Origin: Acidobacteriota bacterium | Lineage (GTDB): Bacteria; Acidobacteriota; Terriglobia; Bryobacterales; Bryobacteraceae | DNA: 64,000 bases | Assembly (NCBI GenBank): GCA_017304135.1 | Contig: JAFLBB010000015.1 | Span: 1 to 64,000 of the forward strand | Direction of reading: 5' to 3' | Part shown: one piece after another, positions 16,072-25,765 of the stretch | How positions within the stretch are numbered: position 1 is the first letter of the stretch | Layout of the letters: every line of letters begins with the position of its first letter | Position numbers and translations under genes: made by a program | Notes under the pieces: model-generated | What the model saw: only the letters and a program-made list of their open reading frames with translations | The model's database searches: none | What the model was told of the DNA's origin: nothing

Positions 16072-18186
16072 ATGATCCATACAGTTGAAGTAGACCTGCA
16101 GGGTAAGAAGCTCAGCCTGGAAACGGGCAAACTGGCCAAGCAGGCAGGCGGCGCCGTTGTGGTGCGCCTGGGCGAGACGGTGGTGCTGGTCACCGCCTGC
16201 TCCAATCTGGAGCCGAAGCCGAATCAAGCGTTTTTCCCCCTAACGGTGGACTACCGGGAAGCCACCTACGCCGCCGGCAAATTCCCGGGCGGCTTCATTA
16301 AGCGCGAAGGGCGCCCGAGCGAAAAAGAGGTTCTCACCTGCCGGTTCATCGACCGGCCCATCCGTCCGCTCTTCCCTGAAGGCTACATGTGCGACACGCA
16401 AGTGATCGGCATGGTGCTTTCGGCCGACCCGCAGATCGACCCCGGCCCGCTGGCCATCGTCGGCGCGGCGGCCGCCCTGGCCATCAGCGAGATTCCCTTC
16501 CACCATGTGCTCGCCGGCACGCGCGTGAGCATGTCGGGCGGCAAACTGATTCCATTCCCCACCTACGACGAGGCGCGCGACGCTGAGTTGACGATCCTCC
16601 TTGCCGGCACAGAGGACGGCATCGTGATGGTGGAAGCGGGCGCCAGTCAGGTGAGTGAAGACCAGGTGGTGGACGCCATCGAGTTCGGCCATGAAACCTG
16701 CCGCAAGATCATCGCCGCGATCAAAGACCTGCAGAAGCTGGCTGGCAAGGCGAAGCGGGTCTATGAGGCGCCGCCGGTGAATCAGGAGATGTACAAGAAG
16801 ATCGAGGACGCCGTGCGAGCCGATCTGACCGACGCGTTGAACACCGGGAAATACAGCAAGCTGGAAAGCTACGCCAAGGTGGACGAAGCCAAGGCAAAGG
16901 CCAAGGCGCTCTTTGAGACTCCGGAAGAGCAAACCCAAGCCAAAGCCCTGTTTGACCGGTTGAAAGAGAGCATCTTCCGCGACGAAATGCTGGAGAAGCG
17001 CCGCCGTCCGGACGGGCGCAAGTTCGATCAACTTCGCACCATCACCACCGAGACGGGCGTTCTGCCCCGCACGCACGGCTCGGCGCTCTTCACGCGCGGT
17101 GAAACGCAGGCCCTGGTGACGGCGACTTTAGGCACCAAGGACGACGAGCAACGCATCGAACTGCTCGACCAGGGCGCGGTGCAGGCCAAGCGGTTTATGC
17201 TGCACTACAACTTCCCGCCGTTCTCGGTGGGTGAGGTTGGGTTCATGCGCGGACCGGGACGGCGTGAGATCGGCCACGGTGCGCTGGCCGAGCGGGCGCT
17301 GACGGCGGTCCTTCCCGACGAGAAGGAGTTCCCCTACACGCTGAAAGTGGTGTCGGAAATTCTCGAGTCGAACGGTTCGAGTTCGATGGCCAGCGTCTGC
17401 GGTGGTTCGCTCAGCCTGATGGACGCGGGCGTTCCGTTGAAGGCCTCGGTGGCCGGTATCGCCATGGGGCTGGTGAAGGAAGGCGACAAGTACGCCGTGC
17501 TCACCGACATCGCCGGCGCCGAAGACCACTATGGCGATATGGACTTCAAGGTGGCCGGAACGCGCGAAGGCGTAACGGCGCTGCAGATGGACATTAAGGT
17601 GCCCAACGTGTCGGCGTCGCTTATGCGCGAAGCTCTGGCCCAGGCCAGGAAGGCGCGGCTGGAGATTCTCGATAACATGGACGCCACGCTGGCCAGCGGA
17701 CGCCCCGAGATGTCGCCCTATGCTCCGCGCATCTACACTGTGACCATCCCGGTGGACAAGATCCGCGAACTCATCGGGCCGGGCGGCAAGATGATCCGCT
17801 CGATCACCGAAGAGACGCAGACCAAGATCGACATCAGCGACGACGGTACGGTGAACATCTTCGCCACCGACGGCGACAAGGCGCAAGCGGCGCTCAAGCG
17901 TGTGCAGGAGATCTGCGCCGTGGCCGAGGTGGGCAAGATCTACCTGGGTAAAGTGGTGCGCATCGTCGACTTCGGCGCCTTCGTCGAAATCTTCCCCGGC
18001 ACCGACGGACTGCTGCACATCAGCGAGATCGCCGAAAGCCGCGTGAAGCAGGTGACCGACGAGTTGCAGGAAGGCGACATGATCCAGGTGAAGTGCCTCG
18101 CCATCGAAGGCAATAAGATCAAGCTCAGCCGCAAGGCCGTGCTCAAGGAACTGCGCGAAGCCGTCAAGAAAGGCGGCGAGAAGTAG
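16072..18186 (+). CDS. pnp: Polynucleotide phosphorylase
   Basis: A 704-residue 3'-5' exoribonuclease that degrades RNA phosphorolytically and can also add tails; a core member of the bacterial RNA degradosome. Two RNase PH-like domains (about 5-140 and 315-545) flank the helical domain. A KH domain (IRELIGPGGKMIRSITEET, near 565) and an S1 domain (GKIYLGKVVRIVDFGAFVEI, near 625) follow. ATG 16072 is chosen over the in-frame GTG at 16051 because AGGAG at 16061 is correctly spaced for it. It is probably co-transcribed with rpsO. Confidence 0.98.
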   Translation: MIHTVEVDLQGKKLSLETGKLAKQAGGAVVVRLGETVVLVTACSNLEPKPNQAFFPLTVDYREATYAAGKFPGGFIKREGRPSEKEVLTCRFIDRPIRPLFPEGYMCDTQVIGMVLSADPQIDPGPLAIVGAAAALAISEIPFHHVLAGTRVSMSGGKLIPFPTYDEARDAELTILLAGTEDGIVMVEAGASQVSEDQVVDAIEFGHETCRKIIAAIKDLQKLAGKAKRVYEAPPVNQEMYKKIEDAVRADLTDALNTGKYSKLESYAKVDEAKAKAKALFETPEEQTQAKALFDRLKESIFRDEMLEKRRRPDGRKFDQLRTITTETGVLPRTHGSALFTRGETQALVTATLGTKDDEQRIELLDQGAVQAKRFMLHYNFPPFSVGEVGFMRGPGRREIGHGALAERALTAVLPDEKEFPYTLKVVSEILESNGSSSMASVCGGSLSLMDAGVPLKASVAGIAMGLVKEGDKYAVLTDIAGAEDHYGDMDFKVAGTREGVTALQMDIKVPNVSASLMREALAQARKARLEILDNMDATLASGRPEMSPYAPRIYTVTIPVDKIRELIGPGGKMIRSITEETQTKIDISDDGTVNIFATDGDKAQAALKRVQEICAVAEVGKIYLGKVVRIVDFGAFVEIFPGTDGLLHISEIAESRVKQVTDELQEGDMIQVKCLAIEGNKIKLSRKAVLKELREAVKKGGEK

Positions 18187-18224
18187 GGCGAGCAGCCTCT
18201 TCTTCTGCAGTTACGGATCAAGCC

Positions 18225-18258
18225 ACGCCGCCCGCGCCCCAAGGGGTTCGGGCGGCGT
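18225..18258 (+). terminator. Strong GC hairpin after pnp
   Basis: A perfect 10-bp stem, ACGCCGCCCG and its complement CGGGCGGCGT, encloses a further CCCC/GGGG inner pairing, 38 bases after the pnp stop. No U-tract follows, so it may be a processing or stability hairpin rather than a true intrinsic terminator. Confidence 0.5.
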
Positions 18259-18309
18259 TGGTGCGTTGGGGGGGCAGATGGAAAGTACAGAAGACCACAC
18301 AATAGGGCC

Positions 18310-18807
18310 GTGAAGACCGTCTCCTCCAATCAGGTGCGTACAGAATTCGTCAAAAAGCTCGATGCGGTGGCAGCGGACTACGCACCGGTTCATGTGACGG
18401 GGAAGGACAAGACTCCGGTCGTTAGGGTCTCGCGGCCTGACTACCAATCGAGGCAGGAGATGAACTATCTGCTCAGCACGCCGGCCAAAACTCGACGGCT
18501 GATGAAGTCGGTCGAGGAGGCGAACGCCGAGCGTACCCGCATGGTGAAGATCCCCAAGTGTTCACCTGCTCATTCGCGAGATTCAGCGGCATCCCTTCGA
18601 TGGCATTGGCAAACCGGAGCCTCTGGGCGGGCCGCTCGCTGGATGCTGGTCGCGACGCATCGATGCGCGGCATCGGTTGGTGTACCAAGTCGAGAAGGGC
18701 CGGCTGACGGTGTTGCGGTGCCGGTTTCACTACGGAAGGTGATGGGCCGGGGCAACGCTCCTACACCCGCTCCGGCACCACATACGGCTGGCGATACTCG
18801 CGTGTGA
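18310..18807 (+). pseudogene. YefM/Phd-type antitoxin running into out-of-frame toxin remnant
   Basis: Residues 1 to about 83 are a YefM-type antitoxin: KTVSSNQVRTEFVKKLDAV, the DNA-binding N-terminal fold, then ETxYLL-like MNYLLSTPAKTRRLM and a charged toxin-binding tail. After about residue 83 the frame reads through the toxin coding region in the wrong frame, giving meaningless Arg/Ala-rich sequence to 18807. The DNA-binding part may still be made (GTG start at 18310). A deletion evidently removed the end of the antitoxin gene and the start of the toxin gene. The locus is convergent with the oxidoreductase at 18761 and overlaps its 3' end. Confidence 0.75.
18551..18742 (+). pseudogene. YoeB-type RNase toxin, N-terminally truncated remnant
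   Basis: In the frame +1 to the antitoxin, a 60-codon stretch matches the C-terminal two-thirds of Yoe[20 protein letters not shown], then [18 protein letters not shown] and the terminal RCRFHYG before TGA. The residues corresponding to the catalytic Glu (KPEPL), Arg (HRLVY) and terminal His-Tyr are kept. About 28 N-terminal residues are missing, and the frame is closed by TGA at 18545, so no start codon is available. YoeB toxins cleave mRNA at the ribosome; this copy cannot make a full toxin. Confidence 0.75.
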
Positions 18808-20014
18808 GCATCCTGTTCGCCTCGGCGTCGCCGGGGAATTGCATGCTGGCTTCGTCGAACTTCAGCTTGCGGGCGAGGCGGTAGCTGATATTGCCGAGGT
18901 GACAAAGCGCGGTGGAAAGGAAGGTCTCCTCGATTTCCGCCGAGAGCAACTTCGGGTCGCGTGCGCGGATGGCGTTAGCAAAGCTCTGGAAGTGGCTCTC
19001 GTTTTCGGGGTATGTGGTCTCGGGCTCCAGTTCCTTGTTGCGGCCCATGCGGACGCGGAAGCGGCCATCGGCCATCACGTGCATGTGGCCCTTGGTGCCG
19101 AAGAAATCCCAGGACATCGGCTCTTCCGTGTAGAGCCCGCGCAACTGGCCGAGGATCATTGCGCCGTCGCCGTAGGTCCACGTGACGTTCTGTGTATTCG
19201 GGGTCTGCGCCTGGTCCTTGTAGCCGAAGCGCCCGCCACTGGATTCAATGCTCACCGGCAGCCGCTTCTTCATACCCCATCGCAGGATGTCGATGAGGTG
19301 GATGCCGTTGTTGCCCAGTTCGCCGTTGCCGAAATCCCAGAACCAGTGCCAGTTATAGTGCACCAGGTTTTCGTGATACGGCTGCATCGGGGCGGGACCC
19401 ACCCACAGATCCCAGTTCAGCCAGCCGGGTACGGGTTTGTGCTCCTTGAACCCAATGCTGTCGCGCGAGCCGGGGAAGAAGAAGTTGCCCTGGTAGATAT
19501 CGCCAATGGCGCCGGAGTGCACCACTTCAATCGCCTTGCGGAAGCGGCCCCACCAGCGGCGTTGCGTGCCTCCCGCGGCGATGCGCTTGTACTTGCGCGC
19601 GGACTCCACCAGTTTCGTCCCTTCCCACACGTTGTGCGAAACGGGCTTTTCGACATAGACATCCTTGCCCGCCTGCATCGCCCAGATCGCCGTCAGCGTG
19701 TGCCAGTGGTTGGTGGTGGCGATGGTGACGGCGTCGATCTCCTTGTCGTCGAAGATGCGCCGCATGTCGGCGTCGACTCTGGGACGCTTGCCTGTTCGCT
19801 TGTAGATCTCCGAGGCGGCGGCTTCGGTCCGGTTGCCATCGGGGTCCACCAGCGCCGCGACCTCAATGTTCGCGCCCTCCGGCATCTCCTTGATGTGCGC
19901 CGAACCGCGCGAGCCCACACCGATGATGGCCACGCGGACGCGGTCATTGGCTTGGGCCCAGCTTTGCGAAGCGGCCGCGGCCGCCGAGACGAGGAAGTGA
20001 CGACGTTTCACCAT
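18761..20014 (-). CDS. Tat-exported Gfo/Idh/MocA oxidoreductase
   Basis: A 417-residue NAD(P)-dependent oxidoreductase. The N-terminus MVKRRHFLVSAAAAA resembles a Tat signal, though the twin Arg is followed by His rather than the full consensus. The Rossmann fold begins VRVAIIGVGSRGSAH; EKPVSHN carries the conserved Lys; the C-terminal substrate domain includes the WFWDFGNGELGNNGIHLIDILRWG region seen in the large acidobacterial and planctomycete exported members. These probably oxidise sugars or inositols with a tightly bound cofactor. ATG 20014 is chosen because the upstream in-frame residues lack family similarity. It follows the sugar isomerase-like gene at 20070 and may form an operon with it. 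Confidence 0.88.
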   Translation of the reverse strand: MVKRRHFLVSAAAAASQSWAQANDRVRVAIIGVGSRGSAHIKEMPEGANIEVAALVDPDGNRTEAAASEIYKRTGKRPRVDADMRRIFDDKEIDAVTIATTNHWHTLTAIWAMQAGKDVYVEKPVSHNVWEGTKLVESARKYKRIAAGGTQRRWWGRFRKAIEVVHSGAIGDIYQGNFFFPGSRDSIGFKEHKPVPGWLNWDLWVGPAPMQPYHENLVHYNWHWFWDFGNGELGNNGIHLIDILRWGMKKRLPVSIESSGGRFGYKDQAQTPNTQNVTWTYGDGAMILGQLRGLYTEEPMSWDFFGTKGHMHVMADGRFRVRMGRNKELEPETTYPENESHFQSFANAIRARDPKLLSAEIEETFLSTALCHLGNISYRLARKLKFDEASMQFPGDAEANRMLTREYRQPYVVPERV

Positions 20015-20069
20015 GGGAGCCACCAGTGTATCGCTTGGCTCCGGCGCTGTGCGCCAGGGCGCTCGGCGA

Positions 20070-21173
20070 TCAGGCGTACGGCAGCCCGAGCCCCTGCATG
20101 ACACCCTTCATGTAGCCGATGGCGAAGATCTTGCCCTGAATGGCATAGCCGGGGCGGTCGTTGGTCTCCTCGTCGAGCGTGGGCGCATGGTCGGGCCGGA
20201 TCGGCACCTGCAGCCCCACCTCGTGATACGTCTTGAGCATCTTCACCATGTCGGTCTGGCCTTCGTCGTGGAAGGTCTCGGTGAAGTGGTCGCGCGTGCC
20301 GGCGATGTCGCGGAAGTGGACGAAGAAGATCTTTTTCTTGCCCCACTCACGGACGAGCGAGACGCAGTCCTCGCCCATGGCGATGAAGTTGGCCTGGCAG
20401 AAGGTGACTCCGTTCACCGGGCTCGGCACGAGGTTCATGATCTTGCGGTAGTTCGCCGCGCTAGTTACGATGCGCCCGATGCCACGCAATGGCGACAGCG
20501 GCGGATCATCCGGGTGCAGCGCCATCTGCACCCCTGCCTTCTCGGCCACCGGGATGACGGCTTTCAGGAAGTATTCGATGTTCTGCCAGACCTTCTCTTC
20601 CGGCACCTCACCCCACTTCGTGAGTCCCTGCCCTTTCGAGGCGGCCAGATCGAAGTCCGTCAGCAGCGCCCCGCCGCGGCCCTTGGCGTCCACCTGCGTG
20701 CGATACCACCCAAGCCCGGCCATGAAGTTGTAGCAGAGCACCTTGATTCCGACGTTACTCAGCGCCTTGATCGCGGCGATGTAGTTTTCGATCTCCTCGT
20801 CGCGCCCTTCGATGCCGAGTTTGATCTTCTCGGCGGGCACGGGATGGCTTTCGACGCCGGCCACGGTCATGCCGATGGAGGCGAAGTCGGTCTTCATCGT
20901 TGCCAGCGCCGCTTCGTACTCGCTTTTCGGCACACGGCCCAGGTTGGCGCCGCAGATTGCGTAATTCACGCCGATCTGTTTGCTTACGCGCGCCTTGTGG
21001 TCGACGCGGTTCGAGTTCATGGTCGCAAACTGCAAGCCCGTCCCTGTGCGGCTGACGCGATGCGGCGCGCCGAGCGCGTTCTTGCCAATCGTTGAGGCCG
21101 CCAATGCGGGCGTGAGACCGGCCGCGGCGAGTCCCGCCGCTGTCTGCAATCCCCGCCGCCGGGTGATGTTCAT
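20070..21173 (-). CDS. Tat-exported sugar phosphate isomerase/epimerase-like protein
   Basis: A 367-residue protein with the Tat-like leader MNITRRRGLQTAAGLAAAG and a xylose isomerase-like TIM barrel. Characteristic segments are GIKVLCYNFMAG, KAGVQMALHPDDPP (metal-binding His) and KIFFVHFRDIAGTRDHFTETFHDEGQTD. The late part resembles mannonate dehydratase (UxuA: YVHFRDV, ETFHDEG, ALRPDH), so a mannonate dehydratase-related activity is a serious alternative. It lies 55 bases before the Gfo/Idh/MocA gene and is probably co-expressed in sugar-acid breakdown. Confidence 0.8.
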   Translation of the reverse strand: MNITRRRGLQTAAGLAAAGLTPALAASTIGKNALGAPHRVSRTGTGLQFATMNSNRVDHKARVSKQIGVNYAICGANLGRVPKSEYEAALATMKTDFASIGMTVAGVESHPVPAEKIKLGIEGRDEEIENYIAAIKALSNVGIKVLCYNFMAGLGWYRTQVDAKGRGGALLTDFDLAASKGQGLTKWGEVPEEKVWQNIEYFLKAVIPVAEKAGVQMALHPDDPPLSPLRGIGRIVTSAANYRKIMNLVPSPVNGVTFCQANFIAMGEDCVSLVREWGKKKIFFVHFRDIAGTRDHFTETFHDEGQTDMVKMLKTYHEVGLQVPIRPDHAPTLDEETNDRPGYAIQGKIFAIGYMKGVMQGLGLPYA

Positions 21174-21440
21174 GATTGAGGTGCTCCTGTGAATGCGGAA
21201 CCTTCGCCCGCGTGTCGGAACCCATGCGCGTGGGCGAAGGGATGATGGCTGAATCTAGTGGTCCGCGTCGCAAATGATGAACAGTCCAGAAGGGGCTGCG
21301 AGGTAGGCCCTTGTTGTGCCTTGTACCGGCCCAGGTCGCCCCAGTAATGCTCAAAGCGTGTGACGCACTACACTAGTTCATCTGGACTCTGGTGTAGCAA
21401 AGGCGCGGGTGGGAGGGAAGGGGGGGGCAATGGTGGCATA
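21174..21440. other. Intergenic stretch without a recognisable gene
   Basis: Together with the terminator that follows, this is the longest gene-free stretch in the window (324 bases). I see no convincing coding frame or RNA gene. It should contain the promoter of the isomerase-like gene at 21173; a run of seven G at 21421 is the only low-complexity feature. Confidence 0.5.
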
Positions 21441-21473
21441 GAAAAGGCCGCCACCCTTGCGGGTAGCGGCCTT
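21441..21473 (-). terminator. Intrinsic terminator of ahcY
   Basis: On the minus strand, AAGGCCGCTACCC pairs with GGGTGGCGGCCTT around a GCAA tetraloop, a 13-bp stem with one G-U pair, followed by TTTTC. It starts 25 bases after the ahcY stop. Stem strength and position are typical of a Rho-independent terminator. Confidence 0.85.
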
Positions 21474-21497
21474 CAGAATCGCGCGCAAAGCGTGCGG

Positions 21498-22925
<1,428 letters not shown>

Positions 22926-22969
22926 CGCAGTCGTTCTGCTCCTCGTTTCTACGATACCACAATTCGTCA

Positions 22970-22993
22970 ATCAAGGAATCATGTTTTCTTGAT
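22970..22993. promoter_or_regulatory. Palindrome ATCAAG-N12-CTTGAT between ahcY and the ArsR-methyltransferase gene
   Basis: Perfect 6-bp half-sites separated by twelve bases sit in the 83-bp divergent region, 15 bases before the regulator start and 45 before ahcY. ArsR-family dimers bind such dyads. The position suits simultaneous control of both genes. The symmetry is seen; the binding protein is inferred to be the adjacent regulator. Confidence 0.55.
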
Positions 22994-23008
22994 ACACTGT
23001 TTTCGGAT

Positions 23009-23941
23009 ATGGCCGGACTCGTCAAAGCTCTCAAACTCCTGGGTGACGAGTCACGCCTCCGCGTTCTCCGGCTGCTGGAAAAGGAAGAACTCTCGGTGGG
23101 GGAGTTGCAGGAGATCCTCGGCATGGGCCAGTCGCGCATCTCGATGTTGCTGGCGCAGCTCAAGCAGGCCAGGCTGGTGGAACTGCGGCGGGCGGGGCAA
23201 AAGAGCCTCTACCAGCTCGCTCCGCCGAAGGAATTGTCGTCGACCCTGCGCGACATCCTCAAACGCACGCGCGAGGAGATTGCCGAAGCCGCCGCCGACG
23301 ACGACGCCCTGGGCCTCATCCTGGCGCGGCGCAAGGACACCCTGCGCACCCACTTCGACGAACTTGCCGGCCGCTTCGGGCGCCACTACGTGCCTGGGCG
23401 CAGTTGGAAGGGGATCGCCGAAATGTTGTTCCGCGTGCTGCCGCCGATGGTGATTGCGGATCTCGGCGCCGGTGAGGCTTCCAACGCATTGCATCTCTCG
23501 CGCCGCGCCAAGCGTGTCATTGCCGTGGACAATTCGGAGAGGATGGTCGAGTATGGCCGCTCGCTGGCGCGGCAGTACAAGGTGAAAAACCTGGAATACA
23601 AGCTCGGCGATCTGGAGGACCTGCCCATTGACAGCGGCTCCTGCGACCTGGCTCTGTTTCATCAAAGCCTGCACCATGCGATTCACCCCGCTCGGGCTGT
23701 CGCCGAGGCAGCGCGGATTCTCGCGCCTGGCGGCCGCGTGGCCATTGTCGATCTCCTGCGCCACAGGTACGAGGAAGCGCGTGAGCTCTACGCGCACGTC
23801 TGGTTGGGCTTTTCGCAGCCGGAACTGGCGCGGTTTCTCCGTGACGCGGGACTGCACGATGCCGAAATCAACATCGTTCATCGCGAGGATGAGCCGCCTC
23901 ACTTTGAAACACTCCTCGCGGTGGCGCGGAAACCGGGCTAG
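23009..23941 (+). CDS. ArsR-type regulator fused to SAM-dependent methyltransferase domain (SahR-like)
   Basis: A 310-residue fusion. Residues 1-90 are an ArsR winged helix (KALKLLGDESRLRVLRLLEKEELSVGELQEILGM, then QSRISMLLAQLKQAGL-like recognition helix). No cysteine metal-binding motif is present. Residues about 140-300 form a class I methyltransferase domain with VIADLGAGEASNALHL (motif I) and ILAPGGRVAIVDLL. Proteobacterial SahR proteins have this architecture and control SAM-cycle genes in response to SAH. Divergence from ahcY strongly suggests the same role, with the methyltransferase domain serving as SAH/SAM sensor. A true methyltransferase activity is the alternative. Confidence 0.88.
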   Translation: MAGLVKALKLLGDESRLRVLRLLEKEELSVGELQEILGMGQSRISMLLAQLKQARLVELRRAGQKSLYQLAPPKELSSTLRDILKRTREEIAEAAADDDALGLILARRKDTLRTHFDELAGRFGRHYVPGRSWKGIAEMLFRVLPPMVIADLGAGEASNALHLSRRAKRVIAVDNSERMVEYGRSLARQYKVKNLEYKLGDLEDLPIDSGSCDLALFHQSLHHAIHPARAVAEAARILAPGGRVAIVDLLRHRYEEARELYAHVWLGFSQPELARFLRDAGLHDAEINIVHREDEPPHFETLLAVARKPG

Positions 23942-23955
23942 CATCGGCGGATCGT

Positions 23956-24927
23956 TCAACTCCGCGGGATTCCGGGAAACTCCTCGCGCAACGTCGCGCG
24001 CAACTCCTCGCGGATCAATTCGCGCAGCTGTCCGCGGTCCAACTCGCCCTGAAATCGAACCGGTTTTGACGCCTCGCCGAAGTACACACTCATGTGCGGG
24101 AAGGGGATCTCGATTCCCAACGCATCGAACCTCTTCTTGATGCGGCGGTTCATCTCCCGGCCGACGTTGAACTGCTGGATGGGCTCGGTCTTGTAGCGGG
24201 CCTTCAGGATGACGGCGGAATCGGCAAGTTGATCCACGCCGAGAATCTCCAGCGGTTCCAGGATGAGCGTCCGGAAGCGGTCATCGGCGCGCATTTCCTC
24301 ATCCAGTTCGCGAAGCACTGCCACTACCCGGTCGGTGTCTTCCTTATAGGCCACCCCCACGTCAAAGACGTAATAGCTGTAGCCCATGGTCATGTTGGAA
24401 AGTGTAGTGATCGTGCCATTGGGGAAAATGTGGACCGTGCCGTCAAGCCCCCGCAGCACGATCGTGCGGAGGTTGATCTCCTCCACCAGGCCTGATGTAC
24501 CATTGACCACCGCAATGTCGTTCACGCGGACCTGGTTCTCCAACAGGATGAAGAAGCCGCTGATGACGTCACGTACCAGATTTTGCGCGCCGAACCCAAT
24601 TGCCAGACCGGCAATACCAGCGCCGGCCAGTATGGGTCCGAGATCGAACCCGATCTCCCGCAACGACATCATCAGGGCTACCACCCAGATGGCGACGCCG
24701 GCCGATTTGCGGACAATGCCGCTGATGGTGCGGGCCCGTTTTTCCAATTCCGCCATGGATGCATTGGCGCCCCCAGCCGACATCCTCGTGACGACTCCTG
24801 CCCGCATTCGGGGCACGACGCCGTTCACGGTGCGGACAGCAATCGCCGCCACCAGGAGGATGAAGAGGACGCGGAGCAACTGGAACATCCACGGCAGATA
24901 GGGGCGGATTGACTCGAAGTCCAGCAT
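23956..24927 (-). CDS. MscS-family mechanosensitive channel
   Basis: A 323-residue membrane protein with three transmembrane segments (about 12-33, 76-92 and 100-128). The third is the Gly/Ala-rich pore helix AGAGIAGLAIGFGAQNLVRDVISGFFILLEN, the signature of MscS channels. The cytoplasmic beta domain follows (VRVNDIAVVNGTSGLVEEINLRTIVLR and FPNGTITTLSN). It should open on hypo-osmotic shock to release solutes. It is convergent with the SahR-like gene (14-base gap) and divergent from the PhoU-like gene. Confidence 0.93.
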   Translation of the reverse strand: MLDFESIRPYLPWMFQLLRVLFILLVAAIAVRTVNGVVPRMRAGVVTRMSAGGANASMAELEKRARTISGIVRKSAGVAIWVVALMMSLREIGFDLGPILAGAGIAGLAIGFGAQNLVRDVISGFFILLENQVRVNDIAVVNGTSGLVEEINLRTIVLRGLDGTVHIFPNGTITTLSNMTMGYSYYVFDVGVAYKEDTDRVVAVLRELDEEMRADDRFRTLILEPLEILGVDQLADSAVILKARYKTEPIQQFNVGREMNRRIKKRFDALGIEIPFPHMSVYFGEASKPVRFQGELDRGQLRELIREELRATLREEFPGIPRS

Positions 24928-24977
24928 TCCGTAAGATTAACATGTATTAATTCGGGGAGTTGGGGGCAAGGCGGCCG

Positions 24978-25022
24978 CCGTCACCAAACTGTCACGATCG
25001 CTTCATCTCATCAGACTATGCT
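24978..25022 (+). promoter_or_regulatory. PHO-box promoter with correctly placed -10 element
   Basis: CCGTCAC (24978), CTGTCAC (24989) and a weaker GCTTCAT (25000) recur every 11 bases with 4-base spacers, the architecture of a PhoB/PhoP-binding PHO box. Ten bases after the third unit is TATGCT (25017-25022), where PhoB-activated promoters place their -10 box. Transcription would start near 25029, giving an almost leaderless mRNA for the next gene. Sequence match is direct; phosphate control is inferred. Confidence 0.6.
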
Positions 25023-25036
25023 CTAGGTTGCCACTT

Positions 25037-25756
25037 ATGGCGTCCCAGGCTCCAACCCCCTCTCCTCTGGCGTTTCACGCCACAGCCACGGCGGAATCGC
25101 AACGGCCCCCGTTGATTCTCCCCAAGCGAACTCTGGCTGCAAGGATCCGTTCCCTGCTGGCAGACCGCAACCGGTTCTCGCAATTCCTATATCGGGAGTC
25201 GAGTGGTGTGCGGGAGGTTGCCGAGTCGCTACTGGGCGAACGCGGCGCGCTCACCGGGCCTGCCGCGCAGACCCGGATTCAGCACTGCCTTGCCGGAGTC
25301 TGGCGGGAAAAAGCCACGCTGACGGCCGAATTGTGCGATTCGGCCATCACGCCTCTGGACGGAGAGGATCTGCGGATGCTGGCCTGTCTGCTGACGTCGG
25401 TAATGGAGGCCCTGGACGACGTCCAGGCAGCCGCCAGCCGTTCGGAAAGCGGCTGGGACTGGCCGCTGAAAGCGCTCTGCCGCGCCACGCTGGAATACGT
25501 GACCGTCGTCTGCGAACTGATCCCCGAGCCGCTGGAACTCACCAGGGACTCATCGAGGATGGCCCTTCTCGCCAGCCGGTCGATGGCCATGCGTGGCGCG
25601 CGGCGTGCGTGCGAATCCACCGTGCTCGATGGGCGCGGGCCTACCGATTGCCGGGTGCTGGCTCAATGGAGCCTGCTGGAGGAGTTCCGTCGGCTGCATA
25701 CTTGTCTCGATGAAGCCTGCCTGGAAGCGCAGCGCGTTGTCCTGAAAAACTCCTAA
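25037..25756 (+). CDS. PhoU/DUF47-like protein
   Basis: A helical protein of about 239 residues. The central segment ITPLDGEDLRMLACLLTSVMEALDDVQ closely follows the DUF47/PhoU-like pattern (ITPxDREDIxxLxxxxDDVxDxIE), though the rest is divergent. DUF47 proteins accompany Pit-type phosphate transporters, and PhoU proteins govern the Pst/PhoR system. The PHO box upstream independently supports a phosphate link. No transporter gene adjoins it. ATG 25037 is chosen; an in-frame TTG at 25028 would make a leaderless start. The first ~35 residues are Pro/Ser-rich and probably disordered. Confidence 0.55.
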   Translation: MASQAPTPSPLAFHATATAESQRPPLILPKRTLAARIRSLLADRNRFSQFLYRESSGVREVAESLLGERGALTGPAAQTRIQHCLAGVWREKATLTAELCDSAITPLDGEDLRMLACLLTSVMEALDDVQAAASRSESGWDWPLKALCRATLEYVTVVCELIPEPLELTRDSSRMALLASRSMAMRGARRACESTVLDGRGPTDCRVLAQWSLLEEFRRLHTCLDEACLEAQRVVLKNS

Positions 25757-25765
25757 ACCGCCGCC

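Noticed and set aside
17128-18018. Minus-strand open frame opposite pnp
   Set aside because: His/Arg-rich shadow translation of a very well conserved gene; no independent signal.
18310-18807. A single intact 165-residue antitoxin-like gene
   Set aside because: The second half is out-of-frame toxin sequence, since the +1 frame gives an unmistakable YoeB C-terminus over the same bases.
22926-23008. Possible SAH riboswitch before ahcY
   Set aside because: The leader is only 83 bases, shared with a divergent gene, and lacks the conserved SAH aptamer core; only a ribosome site resembling part of it is present.
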